DNA of 64,000 bases from Iris pallida (Eukaryota; Streptophyta; Magnoliopsida; Asparagales; Iridaceae): NCBI GenBank assembly GCA_029216955.1, contig JANAVB010044017.1, positions 2,668,559 to 2,732,558 of the forward strand. Reading direction: 5' to 3'. The first letter of the stretch is position 1. Each line of letters opens with the position of its first letter. The position numbers and the translations under genes were made by a program. Of this stretch, positions 1-11,869 are shown piece after piece. The notes under the pieces were generated by a model, which made no database searches, was not told the origin of the DNA, and worked only from the letters and a program-made list of their open reading frames with translations.

Positions 1-90
1 TATATATATATCTATAGATATATAATATATATATATATATATATAATATATATATATATATACATATATATTAAAATATATATATATATT
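1..90. repeat. (TA)n microsatellite next to the 3' end of LINE A
   Basis: Almost pure TA dinucleotides with a few interruptions. It abuts the 3' end of the minus-strand LINE A, so it is either the target tract or the tail of that element. The left edge of the array is outside the window. Confidence 0.95.
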
Positions 91-237
91 AAAGAAAACC
101 CCCTCTTATTTTATTAAAAAAGGCTCAAAATGCCGAAGCCTGCACACGTATACAAGGCACAAAAGGACAAAGCCTATACAAGAATACCACCAAAATGAAG
201 ACAAGAGGGAGAAACGACACAACCCAACCACCCAGGG

Positions 238-3200
238 TTAGGGGTGGAGCGAGGTCCAGAATGCTCGAGGGCTGTGGGACCACTCGGTACTCCTTTTACG
301 GCATTGGCGGGAGATTTCCCGAATGAGTTGTTCGGCTGAGTATTGGTGACCTTCGTATCTCGCCTTGTTGCGATTCTTCCAAATCGTCTACGTGGCCACC
401 GCTGCAACAATCTGGTGGCCATAGGAGGCTAAACCCCAGGAGACCGCGAGATCGTTGAAGCGCCCACCTCCCGGCTCGATACTGTAGAGCTGGTTGAGGG
501 TACTCCAGATGCTGCTAGGCAGGCTCACCTGACAGAAGATATGGTCTATAGTCTTCACCTGACGCTCAGAGCAGCAGGAACAGGCTGATGCTAAGCTGAT
601 GCCAATGGTGTTGAGGATATCGTCAGTGGACAATTTCTTTCTAATGATTCTCCACATAAGGAACGACCACTTCTTAGGGATACAGGATTGCCAATAGTAG
701 GCAATAGAATGGTGCAGCTGCCCGGATCCCTGGACAGCGATTCTCACCGATCGTACCAAAAATTCCTCTGATGCCTCGAGTAACCACTTCAGCGCGACGG
801 CCTCGCGGCCAATACTTAATCCGCGCACTCGGATGCGATCTGCCGTTGCATTACCGGACCATTCCTGAATTTTGTCCCAGTTCTACTCATCGGTAGTGGG
901 ATTCCACATGTCTCTGATCCTCTTGTCTCTCGGGGTCTCCGTGAGACACGGAATCATGCTATCTCCAATCCATCTCTCCAGAAATGGATCCGAATCTCTC
1001 GCCTCCAATTGTAGCCTCATCGCAGGCTCGGCAAGGTCTCTCCCGATTAGGATACGACACCAAGCCGCTGAGGATCTGCTGTTGGATATGGCCATGGAAG
1101 GGTGGATGTGCTTGAAGTACTTGGCCTTCAAAAACTTGGTCCATAAGTTGTTGGTCGTACGGAGATTCCACCATAATTTCATCAAGAAAGCTTTAACGAT
1201 GTGAGTGAGTTTGGTAAATCCCTCCCTCGACTGTGGGGTGAGCCATGGATTCCCAGCTAGTCCAATGATGCTTGTCTTGGCCGTTGTAATGCCCCCAAAA
1301 GAAATGACAAAAGATCTTCTCGATCGAAGCAAGAACCTTCTTGGGCGGGGAGCATGCAGCCAGAGTATGGATGGGGATGGAGGTGAGCACGTGATTGATG
1401 AGGGTCATCTTGCTACCTGGGGATTGAGTGGCATTATGCCACCCTTCCAGTTTCTTCATGATTCTTGTGATCAAGTTCTCAAAAATACTGACGTTGGATT
1501 TCCCGTACATAAGAGGACAACCAAGGTAGTTGAACGGAGGGTGGTCAACAGAAAAGGATGTTATGTTGGCGAGGTTGGTGGCGTGCTCTCTCTTGATGTT
1601 GTGGTGGGCGTAGATAACGCTCTTAGAGGAATTGATATTTTGGCCAGAGCATCTAGAATACCTCTGCAGGATGTTGTGGACCACTTCCACCGCTCCTTCG
1701 TCCCCGGAGAAGAAGATGAGTAAATCGTCGACGAAGGCCAGATGAGTGATGATGGGACATCCACTGGATGTGTGGTAGTGCTGGAAGTTCAGGGTTCAGA
1801 ATATGTTGTTAAGGTTCCTACTCAGGGCGTCTGCTGCGATGATGAAGACAGTAGATGATAGAGGGTCGCCCTGTCTAACCCCGCAATTGGATTTGAAAAA
1901 CCCCTGTGCTTGACCATTGATGACCATAGAGAACCAGGAGTTGCTAATGGATCTCCATACGATATTGGTTCAGGTTTCCGAGAAACCGAAAGCCCTGAAG
2001 ACCCATATGATCATGAATTGCCAATCCATTCTGTCATAAGCTTTCTCCATGTCGATTTTGACAGCGATGTTGCCCCCTCTTATTGGGAATTTTATGCAGG
2101 TGATTAACTTTTGGGCCAGCATGATATTGTCCTGGATGTTCCTCTCGCGAACAAACCCGCTTTGCTCCTCAGAAATGATCTTGGAGAGAATTTTTGCTAT
2201 CCTGGTTGCGATGATCTTGGAGATGATCTTGTTGGTGAAGGTACAGAGACTGATGGGGCAAAAGTCGTTAAAGGATTTCGGGTTGTCTTTTTTCGGGATA
2301 AGTATCAGCTTAGCACTAGAAATGGCTATGGGTTATATGGCTTCTTTGAAAAAAGGAATAGCCGCTTCGTTGATGTCCTATTTGATAATATCCCAGCAAG
2401 TGCGAAAGAATACTCCTGAGAGGTCGTCCGGGCCGGGAGCACTGCGCTCGTTCAGGGCCCACACGGCATCTTTTACCTCCTGGGCAGTAGGGGTCGTTCC
2501 AACTGGCGTTGTCGGTTGCATTAATGAGGAGGGGGATTTGGTCAAGGAAGGAGCTATCTTTGTGAACCGTCTCTTTGGAGAATAGTTTGGAATAGAAGTC
2601 CGTGGCAGCCGCTTGAATGCCCTTTTGATCTGTAATGATGTTCCTGTTGTCGTCAGCAGTATGGTGGATCGATAGCTTCTGTCTGCGGCCATTGACGCAG
2701 TTATGAAAATATTTTAAGTTTTATCCCCCTCGCTGTCCCATTTCAGCCTCGCTTTCTTGTTCCAGAAATTAGTCTCCACTTTGAGCCTGAATTTGAGCAT
2801 AGCCTTGGTGAGGTTCAGGGCTATCCTAGCCGCTGAGGAGCGATCCGAGGAGAAGTTGGCTTCGGCACGAGTGATGTCATCCTCTGCAACCCGAACGGCC
2901 TGAAAAATATTCCCGTAAACTTATTTTCTCCAATCGGATAGTGCGTTCCTCGTAGCTTTGAGTTTGTTGCTCACCCGAGAGAGGGGATTGGGAGAGTCCT
3001 CTCGATTCCACGTTTCTGCCATGATGCCCAAAAATTATGGGTGCTTGGTCCAGAAGTGGAGGAATTGGAAGTTTTTTTTGAATGGATTTGAGTTGTTTTT
3101 TATTTCAACCAGCAGAGGGGCGTGGTCTGATTCAGAGGAGTTGTGGTTGGACAGGTTGGTAGTAAACCCCATTCCGTGCCAGAAGGTGTTCGTGAGGGCC

Positions 3201-3787
3201 CTGTCTAGCCGGGAATATTGACGACGGTCACCTTCCTGCATGTTGCACTAGGTGAAGGCATTGCCGGTGAACTGGAGGGATACTAGGTGAGCATTGAAGA
3301 TGAAGTTGTTAAAATCTTGCATGGCCAGCATGGAAGGGGGTCGACCTCTGATTTTCTATTCTCTGTAGGTAACCGCGTTAAAGTCCCCAATGCAGAGCCA
3401 TGGTGAGTTGTTGTGATGGAGATTGATGTCAAGGAGGTCGTTCCAGAGGTGTTTCCTCTCTGCAATATCGCAGCTGTCATGGACCGCTGAGATGATGGCA
3501 CGGTCTGGGATCATAGGATGTTCGAACCAGCAGGAAAGGGCCTGTCTGGAGTCTTGGATGACACCGATGTTGACGTCGTTCGTGCAGAGGATCCAAATAT
3601 CGTATTTGCCTACAATGGTCGTGGGGAGGCCCAGTTGCAGCTGGATAGATTTTAATCTTTTGGGGGAAATTTTGGATTCAAGAATGATGAGGATGTCGAT
3701 CTTGTGGATTTTTCGAAGGCTGGTTATTCTCCTTATTGTAGGTTTGTTCGCCAGACCGCAGATATTCTAGGAAAGGATGTTAAGTAT
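238..3787 (-). pseudogene. LINE A ORF2 (endonuclease / reverse transcriptase / zf-RVT), degraded
   Basis: This would have been the L1-clade protein that nicks target DNA and copies the LINE RNA into it. In order on the minus strand: an apurinic-type endonuclease (about 3787-3050, with GDFNAVTY and SESDHAPLLV motifs), the RT thumb/palm (PGPDDLSG near 2430; catalytic box read as FVDD near 1730 instead of the FADD of LINE C), and a zf-RVT region near 650-480 (C-C-H residues in SCCSERQVKTIDHIF). The family start ATG has become ATA at 3787, and an early Trp codon is a stop (near 3767). At least six frame breaks follow. The stop that matches the C terminus of LINE C is at 238-240. Confidence 0.9.
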
Positions 3788-4108
3788 TAAGGACGTTGTG
3801 GGTGGGTTTTTCGTTCCGTTTGGCGGCGGATCTTGTTTGGATTGTGTGGTTCCTGTGGATCCTTGATTGACATTGGCTTCAGATGTTGATGGTCCTGTCT
3901 TTGTCGATGTGGGGTCGCTAATAGATTGCTCATGAGGGTCCGGGAGAAGGCTAACTGATTCCCCAGCGGAGTCCAGGATCGGATTCTCAGGGGGTATCAC
4001 TATGGAGTCATTGGCGCTCCCTATCCGAAGAATAGTTTGCTGAAGAGGATAACATGCTGCTAGGACTTGTAGTCCTCTCTGAACCGGGTCTGGCCCTAGA
4101 ATTGCTAG

Positions 4109-4110
<2 letters not shown>
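3788..4110 (-). pseudogene. LINE A ORF1, C-terminal remnant
   Basis: About 105 codons corresponding to the acidic, Ser/Thr/Pro-rich C-terminal tail of ORF1. The tail matches the start of LINE C (shared pattern QVLAA-xx-PLQQ, then a stretch around ILDSAGE). In LINE C this reading frame ends in a TAA that overlaps the ORF2 start; here an indel has fused it to the ORF2 frame. No DUF4283 or zinc-knuckle part remains, because the copy is 5'-truncated. Confidence 0.75.

Positions 4111-4189
<79 letters not shown>
4111..4189. repeat. (TA)n microsatellite at the 5' end of LINE A
   Basis: An uninterrupted TA array of about 79 bp. It joins the truncated 5' end of LINE A directly to LTR sequence of element M. 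Confidence 0.97.
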
Positions 4190-4191
<2 letters not shown>

Positions 4192-5597
4192 TATGACACA
4201 TAACAGTGCTCACATGACACACATATACTTATATATATATATTATGTAGGATACAGATATATGTATGTATATATATATAGAGAGACATATACATATGTAC
4301 ATTCAAATCTAACCGTGTGTTTCATGAGATATCATGACACCACACCACATATCCTATTTAGGACACATGCCTAAAATCTTAACTCAAGAAGACACGAAAA
4401 TCTCTATAGGAACACGTATCGAACACTTGGTGCAAAAGTTTACGGTACACCCAAGATAATCTACCAAACCTTGCCCGAATCCTGTCAAATTTTATAGGCA
4501 AGCTTAATATATATATTAGAACATAATTAGGGCATTTCTAAGCTAGTGCCCAGTGTCGTGTATAATAGAGCATGTACACCATATGTGTAGGAGTCTAAAA
4601 ATCCCTAAATTGGTCCCGTGTCCTACCGTATCACGATATGACCTATATGTATCCATTTGTGGACACGAAATAAACACGTACTACCCAATCTACACTAAAC
4701 CTAGTGTTAATACTTGGTGTGTCATTCTCGAAATTTCTTCAAAAATGACATAAAACTCTTCCTAGCTTTCAAATAGAGACACATTAGTGTCTCAAACCTC
4801 TTCCTACAGGTAGCCCTAGTCAACGGGTGAATTCCTAGAGGTTTATTATCACAAATTTAAATCTAAATAACAAGGAAATAGAGGGTTATATCAATTGGAA
4901 GATGGATTTCCATTGAATAGCCAAATGGACACGATCCGAACATGTAGCTCCTAGCAAGTGGACTCCTCTCCTTGCTTCTAGTCTTCAAGCACCTTCTAGT
5001 ATAGAGTATGAGAGAAATATGTGAGAGAATGGGTGAGAATTTAGATAAAATGGTGGAGGAATGGCTCTACTTGGAAGATAACCCCAAAATAAGAAAAATA
5101 AGAGTATAGAAAGAAATGAAGAATGGAGGCCCTCTCTCTCTCCTTACATGGCTGCCATATAGGGCTAGGTTTAGCTAATCTAGAATGTCCTACATGCCCT
5201 CTAATGTTGTCATGAAGGCTAATTACCATATGGAAGGGTTTGGACCTATTTCGGTAAATAGTCTAATGTCTATTCTAATTAGTTGGTCATAACTAATGGG
5301 TCTAAATTGTCTAGTCTATTAAGTTGATCTATGAGTCATGTCATGCTAGTTGTTAGGCTTTAGTCAAGTGTCTAGGCTAACCGGTTCACTAACATAAGTC
5401 TAACAATTAGGCTAGCCTCTAACCAAAATAACTAACACAATATTATTTAGTAAACATACACAATATGAAATAAATAATTAGACACAAAATATTAAAAATT
5501 TGAAATGATAAAAATATTCCTCTCCCGAATTTAAATAGTTACAATCCTACCCTATGAAATGACAAAAATACCCCTCTCCCAGATTTAAGTAGTTACA
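4190..5597 (-). mobile_element. Element M, 3' LTR (U3-side part) of a giant-LTR Ty3/gypsy element
   Basis: Read on the minus strand, a polypurine-like stretch (AGAAGGGTAGGAT) is followed by TGTAACTACTTAAATC at 5597. This is a normal 3'UTR/PPT/LTR junction for Del/Tekay-like elements; the familiar AAATTTCGAGGACAA block sits just upstream (5610-5635). The first ~560 bp next to the (TA)n (4190-4750) recur in the same orientation at 59690-60258, roughly 85% identical by eye. That is the arrangement expected if both are LTR copies of one family, each split at the same TA tract. No coding capacity. The U5 end would lie to the left of the window, beyond LINE A. Confidence 0.7.
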
Positions 5598-5608
5598 ATC
5601 CTACCCTT
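5501..5608. repeat. 54-bp tandem duplication across the PPT/LTR junction
   Basis: Two adjacent units (5501-5554 and 5555-5608), both beginning TGAAATGA and both containing AGTTACAATCCTACCC, differ at a few positions. Each carries a possible PPT plus LTR-start pair, so the true LTR boundary is ambiguous by one unit. Confidence 0.85.
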
Positions 5609-5899
5609 CTTAAAAAATTGTCCTCGAAATTTAAGTTGGTTGTACTCTTCTCTAGGTTAGGCCCCCAACAATCAAAGTCTAGCAAAATTCTATATGAAGT
5701 TTACAATATGCAATTCTGTGGAATGGAAACAAACATGCACGGTTATAGCCTCTACAGTGTCATGTTATTGTGGTCTCTTCTAAGGTTCATTATTGATCTA
5801 GCATGAAAATCACATATGCAAGCTAAAGGTACTAAAAAATAAATCAAGCAATCAATAGATGAAATAAATTAAAAAGAAGGAAAGAACATGACCTAACCT

Positions 5900-6720
5900 C
5901 CTAGCCCATCACCTGCAAAATTGGTCTCCTCGACCGCCATCGCAAAAGCCCTGCCCTGACAGGATATCTCCCGCTACTGGTGTGGGGCATGATGTGGTGC
6001 CACAGGTGGCCCAATCGGTGCTCTCTGAGTTGCACCTGCTCCCTGAGCTGCACGACGAGGGATCGAAGGACAATCCCTCAATTGGTGCCCTTCGGTGCCA
6101 CAATATAGGTACACTCCCAATCGCCTCCTACAAATCTCCCAGAGGTGATCGGGCTTCTTGCAGTAGTAGCAAAAACGAATATGTTTTACCGACCTCTGCT
6201 GCTGTTGTGGCACCTGCTGAACGGGCGCTCTAGCCGGAGCATAAAACTGTTGCTGCGGTGACTGGAAGGAACGGTCCTAGAGCTGGGGACGCTTAGCAGG
6301 CCCTGCACTGTTAGTAGCCCCCGAGAAGATATTGCGGTCTTTCTTAGGCTTCAGGCCCAACTCTTGCTCTACCTTACGTGCCTCCGTATGGATCTTTACG
6401 TACGTCTCATAGAAGGAAAGGAATAAGAATCTTCACATCCCAAGTCAAACCCTCCCTGAAATGGCTCACCCTAATCTATTGGTCTCATACCATGTACTAT
6501 GTGTATCGGCTCAGCCTGTCGAACTCTGCAGCATACTCCTCGACTAACATACCTCCCTGCTGGAGGTTCTGGAACTGTTTATCCAAGTCCAGCCCATCGG
6601 TAGGAGAATAGAACATGTTTTTGAAGAGGTTATTGATTTCGGTCCAAGTATGACCCTCTCCAACAAGATCCAGCTCATTTCTGAACCAGGTACAGCGGTA
6701 TCAAGCAGCTGTAGCCCTAC
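5900..6720 (-). pseudogene. Element M gag, C-terminal part with CCHC zinc knuckle
   Basis: Ty3/gypsy Gag, the particle-forming, RNA-binding protein. On the minus strand the region first reads as capsid (near 6690-6500, with WFRNELDLVG and EYAAEFDRLSR), then as a nucleocapsid with two Cys/His knuckles near 6160-6060 (CYYCKKPDHLWEIC and YCGTEGHQLRDCP). Several stops and frameshifts interrupt it. The reading continues from the N-terminal part at 10988-11599; the two were separated by the solo LTR at 6721-10987. Downstream there is no protease, RT or integrase: sequence passes directly to the 3'UTR, so pol was deleted. Confidence 0.82.
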
Positions 6721-7178
6721 TGTAAACCCCTAGACCAATTCTCCTTTTTATTAATAATTATTCACAGCTTCTGCTCATTCATTAATTTTATTTTAATTAT
6801 TTTTACTTACTTAAAAATGACAATGTAAAGGGACAAGGGGTAATATTCAAATTGATAGGGGCTAAAGGGAAAAGTTGAGATTCAAATCTCAACTGTTATT
6901 TGAATTTCGTCTTGTTTGAGTACGAGTTCCTAAACCCCTCGCATTCAAATCTCCAAATCGAATAGGTGACAGACTCAATCCTTCGGGTAAACCCAAACTA
7001 CTTTTTGAATCTAATTTCCCCTATCCAATCCTCCTGTTAACCGACCCTGTAATAAAGCCAATATTGATACAATCAGGATTCAAATAGAGAAGGACTTTTA
7101 AGCTCACAGGAATCTTTAGATAAAGCCGAATTCAAATTTTTTAAACGAATTATTCTCATCACCTTCCTCCTTGATCGA

Positions 7179-7244
<66 letters not shown>

Positions 7245-10200
7245 CAATTGTGGACCGACCCATCTATAAACCCGAGAATTTTCTATCTCCCCAAGGTTCT
7301 TGATTACTTGTGAAGGATCGGCTAACAGTTGGGATCGCCTACAACAATTGTCATGTCGACACGAGTTGCAGAGCACTTCCCAGGTAACCCTCTGACCTCC
7401 ATCTATTACACAACTCTAGAACAATTCATGGAACCCTAAGGTGTTCGATAGATTTCCTAAGAATAAGTCGATATCTTACAATTGAGAGAACTTGAAGAAC
7501 TCTGTTATATAATATATATAACTATGTATACCAATGGATTGATGTCCATAAGAATCTGTATCCGTGCCCTTATGGCTATTGCATAATTGTAGTAGTATAT
7601 AACTGATAGTTAATGGGATTTGAATCCACGCCCTTCAAACCTGGAACCTTAATCTGGCGCCTAGAGCAATTCTGGAGTTTGCTACTGTTGCTTATTCTCC
7701 ATCTAGATTTCGTTTAAGCTATAAAGGTGTGCAAGTGGTAATGGCACAACTAGGTTTAATGTGTGGCTTCACAGCAAATTCAATATGGGACAGGGATAAG
7801 AGGGAGTATCAGAACAGTGGTAGACTGTATCAAAGTCTAGAAATATAGATGACAAGCCAAATTAGTACCTGTATCAGTATCATCTTGGGCAGGGTCAAGT
7901 TCCCTTACAGTGTGCGCGTACATTAGATTACACTTTGTATTAATTTGCTTTGTTTCAGTTGTGCTAGGATGCAGTTGATACCATATGGTATCTTGTGACA
8001 GTACACTAAGGTGACAGGTTTATACACAAAATGTACCCAGTTATTCATAATGTATCAGATGGCACCAGTATAAAGAGGGATTTTCTACATCTGATAAATT
8101 GCTACTATGACAAGTTTGTTAACACATAAAGTACTTTGTTTTCCAAGAATCTTAGTCTGATTGGTTTCCTAGTAGATTCTTCTAAGCTATTTTTCCAACG
8201 TTAAAGGATAACTGGATAAGGAAACCTCAGGACCAAGTAGTCTTGTGTAGAAAGAAATGATGATTTGAAACATCATTTACATGTTGCATTCGGTGGTAAA
8301 GTCAACATATTGCTGAATCTTAGATTACAATGTATCAGTAGTAATAGGGGTAAGGTATAAGTAGAGTTGGTATATGAGCAGTAGGTAGCAAGTAGCCATG
8401 TCCTAAAGACCATCCCTATAGCAGGGTACTAGGATTAGGTCTGTACCTGGTATAGGTGGCACAACCACAAGAGAGAAGATTGGTAGGTAGTCACCCCAAG
8501 AATGTAGATAGGATTACAATTGTTCAGAACTGGGAAGCATCAGTAGAATATCTGTGGGTTATGACAAATAGGAAATATTAGGGATTATGGACTCTCCTTG
8601 ACATATGTAACAGAGTAGGTATCAGTTGTGGTTACTTCAGTCTTGCACAACCAAGTGTTGTACCAACAGTTAACTCAAGGGGAGTCTTCTAACTCATGAA
8701 CCAATTCATGAAATACATTCATTTAATGTCTTGATCCCTCTCACTGAAGCTCTATTTTGCCCTTATAGATATACAAGTTTAGCATGCCCTTTTTGAACAA
8801 CACCCGAGTAACCAAAGGGAGCTCGAGTACAACCAAATTAACATCACGTGCAGTGAGTACTGGAGAGTATAATCCCTATAGGCAAATGTGATAACCAAGG
8901 CTTAGACCTGCAGTCTAAGCAAATGTTCAGGAATTGTATAGGAACTGTGTTGATGCATCAGGAATAAAGAACCAGCATAGAGTAAATACCATTATAAATA
9001 ACACCTATACAAGCATGATTTTGATTGTAGGACAGTAGCTTTATAGGGCTTATGACTTGCCCTAGAGGCCAACATTAGTACCTATTGAGTATAGAGGATA
9101 GGCTGGTAGATACAGTAGGTAATACCTATCCTCTACCATGGTCAATCGACTATGGTTTTACTTAGTTTGAGTGTATTACCCCAGGAACACTACCTTCATC
9201 AAAACCACTCCCAACTTTAAATAAGAGCACCACCAGTCTCTTCACAAATTCTACTGTGTCTAGCTATCATCTCAGGAATTGTAGATGTAAATGGTACTTA
9301 GGTAGTGGACCATAGTAGCATTGCAAGTGTCTGTGGACAAAAGAACATATGTAGGCCAAGAAATTCATATCAGGAGTAATGAAGTCCCATAGGCAGCAAA
9401 TGGAGCAATAGTTCAGGAAACCAGGCTCATAGGTAGGATGACCTAAACATAAGGATAGCTACAACCAGAGGTGATAACCCTCATATCAGTTCTAGAATGA
9501 GTACATATAAGGAGGGGCATTGGCTTAGTGGGGAAAACAGATAGGTAGTACCAGCACATAGGGTATCTGAATAATGTTGTGGGAACCTGAATTCAAACAG
9601 AGACATCATTAACAGTAGCTAGTAACCAAAATAGTACTAATGAAGTACCAATAGCAAAAATAGCATTCTTACCTGCTGTAAACAGCAAGAATTGAGACAC
9701 CAAGTATGAAATGAATAGTGGTAACCCATAGGCAACCAATTCACTGAAAGGGTCTAAACCAACATAGTATCAAAGAGAGAATCCATTAGGAAGTCTAAGT
9801 AATCTATTAGATAGTTTTATTTGTACTCTAAATTATGTATTGATATGGAAATTCATAATATAGGTCTGTTGGACTCTGATTCAGTACTACACTCGTACCA
9901 CCATCTCAGGACCACAGGCAAGTACAATTTCTGATCTGCTTCCAATTTTGATGGTTTTGCTCAATATATATTATTCATATGTTCCTTTGCTTGATGACAT
10001 GATGGACACACGAGTTAGTATCATGAACCCCCATTTATTATACTCTGTTTTAGCTTCTTTCGTAGTGAGTGACTTGTTTGGGGATCATGAGTACTGGTCG
10101 GGAGGGAGAAATATCTAAGTAGACGTGTGTACTTCTCATTCTATCTCTCGTGTCTTTCGTGGAGAATAGCAGCTGCACACGATACGTGCAGGGTGCCGGA

Positions 10201-10987
10201 TTTACCTCCTAGCCGTTCACATGTCCAAACAGATATTTTAATACACTTGGATAGCTTGCCTTTTATTATTTTCTTACATTTCACCACTTACCATGTCACT
10301 ATGCTTTTACATTCTTTCTAGTTGACATATCATGTTCTGTAATTCATACTTTATTCTAGATATACCATGTCATCAGCTTACCTTCCTGTTTTCTTCCATA
10401 TATGTTATATTCACGTACTATCGACTCTATTATGTTGTAGATAGTTTTTCAGTTTGTGTGTTTGTTCCATTCCTGACTAGAAAACCAATATTTTAGGTGA
10501 TGACTTAGAAGATTTCTGTACCACATATTATGAGCACAGTGCAAATCCAGATTTTAGCACACAGATAAGCTGGAGGCTGCGTATGCGAAGTTGCATGTTA
10601 CATATCGCTTTTAGTAGATTTGCTTAGTATTTCATAGATTTATTTAGCGAAGACTTTTAGATGTTATTCCTATTTTAAGACTCATGAGTTGATTGGTGGA
10701 TGTTCTCTAGTACATTACTTTTCTTTGGAGATTATGTCATTTTAGTACATTTTGATCGATATTGGAGTTTGTCAGATTATTCATTATCTATCTCTCCAAA
10801 CTATTTTATAGAATTCATCTTGTTTGGTCCTATCTGTTGATTTGGTTTACATTGTGCAAATAAGTATAAACTGCGTGGTTGTATTTGTAAATATGGAGGT
10901 GACTAGACACTGTACTATCGCCGACTCTGCAGTGTTGGCTGGACGTACCCACACCTCACGCCCAAATATTAGGTGCGGGTCGTGACA
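6721..10987 (+). mobile_element. Solo LTR of a giant-LTR Ty3/gypsy element (4267 bp), TSD CCTAC
   Basis: The element begins TGTAAACCCC at 6721, ends GGTGCGGGTCGTGACA at 10987, and is bounded by a perfect 5-bp TSD, CCTAC, at 6716-6720 and 10988-10992. Both ends fit an LTR (TG...CA), and the 3' end is typical of plant Del/Tekay LTRs, which sets the plus orientation. There is no coding domain, PBS or internal LTR copy, so a solo LTR is the best reading. A (TA)n lies at 7181-7243. The 3' part (about 10490-10560, GDDLEDFCTTYYE in one frame) resembles the LTR of element M (PDDVEDEYPTHYG on its strand), so the two are related families. It splits the gag of M in opposite orientation. Confidence 0.88.
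7181..7243. repeat. (AT)n microsatellite inside the solo LTR
   Basis: About 63 bp of uninterrupted AT, roughly 460 bp from the LTR start. Unlike the (TA)n tracts in the M LTRs, it carries no LINE insertion. Confidence 0.97.
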
Positions 10988-11599
10988 CCTACCGTCTCAA
11001 CCTTTAAATCATCAGCGAGGTGGGACACCCTCATGAGATGCTTGATATCCTCGAGCCAGTCATCAGTGTAGATGATGCCTTCTATCCCACTAAAATCTTG
11101 GGGTCCCAACTTCTTAAAGTTATTAATGTTTCCTGGCCTCTGCTGGACATCCTGCTGCTGGTCGGAGATCCTCGCTCTACTGCAACTAGGGTGAGCTGAT
11201 GAGCATCCTCCATGCCTTGTCATATCGCATCTGACTTCCTTTTGTGCGCTTCGGATTGCGTCCTCTGTGACTCTAGCATCTCTCTGAAGAAGGCAAACAT
11301 CTTCCCACATCAGTAGGTACTAGAGGCAGAGGAGGAAGATCTCCTGGAACAGATATTGGAGTCTGTTGCATAGGAGGAGGAGGAATACTAGCGACAACCC
11401 CGATCGCGGCCTCCTATGCTGAAGTAGAAGCACCTACAACAACCTCAGAAATAGTCATCGTCACTAGAGGAGAAGCGCCCCCAAAAGTTGCTGCTGTCAC
11501 TCCAACCCCGAAAGAAGTAACTGGGACAGGATCACGGGATGTCACAGACCTCTTTGAAGCTACAAGTCCCGAACGCTGCGACCTAGTCTTAGGAGGCAT
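10988..11599 (-). pseudogene. Element M gag, N-terminal part
   Basis: On the minus strand a Gag N terminus starts at 11599 with the typical basic opening MPPKTRSQR and continues through a low-complexity linker. It then reaches the capsid start near 11140 (NFKKLGPQDFSG, then DDWLEDIKHLM), a common opening in chromovirus Gag. It breaks off after DDLKVETV at 10988, exactly where the solo LTR entered, and resumes at 6720. Several stops and frameshifts are present. Confidence 0.82.
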
Positions 11600-11847
11600 C
11601 CTGAAGACGGATCAAAAGAAAGAGGTCAATATGGCACAAGATAAAATATATTCAAAGGAGGACAGTTAGAGTGCAAATAATCAACATCAAGAAAGGACAA
11701 TTGTATAGAAGAAATTTGAAAGTTTTTTCTATTTGTGATTGAGTATCCTTAGCCTATAGCCTATATCCTATATACATATAGCTAGCTCGTAGCAGCATTC
11801 TAAGTCGAGCACCACTACGATATCGCACTAATTGTGACTTCTGATTT

Positions 11848-11860
11848 GCATGGGACACCA
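11848..11860 (-). other. Candidate primer-binding site of element M
   Basis: On the minus strand the LTR end is followed after 9 nt by TGGTGTCCCATGC. It begins TGG as a PBS should, but it is not the initiator-methionine PBS (TGGTATCAGAGC) usual in this group. A very similar 13-mer sits at the same 9-nt distance in Tekay-2 (53092-53104). Confidence 0.5.
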
Positions 11861-11869
11861 CTAAAAATG

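Larger units (their letters stand above)
91..4110 (-). mobile_element. LINE A: 5'-truncated L1-clade non-LTR retrotransposon
   Basis: A minus-strand copy of the same family as LINEs C and D. Its 3' end (near 91) carries the family's AGGCT-loop-AGCCT hairpin, then an AATAAA-like signal and GGGGTTTTCT, then (TA)n. Its 5' end (4110) begins in the C-terminal part of ORF1, close to the point where LINE C is also truncated, and again meets (TA)n. There are no single-copy flanks, so a TSD cannot be scored. Many frameshifts and stops make it old and dead. Confidence 0.93.

Noticed and set aside
1205..2585. Plus-strand open frames of 100-180 codons across LINE A
   Set aside because: They are shadows of the minus-strand ORF2, whose RT and zf-RVT motifs define the real strand.
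4190..4750. Independent dispersed DNA transposon for the 560-bp repeat at 4190 and 59690
   Set aside because: No terminal inverted repeats or TSD, and its placement next to (TA)n and an LTR/PPT junction fits LTR sequence better; not fully excluded.
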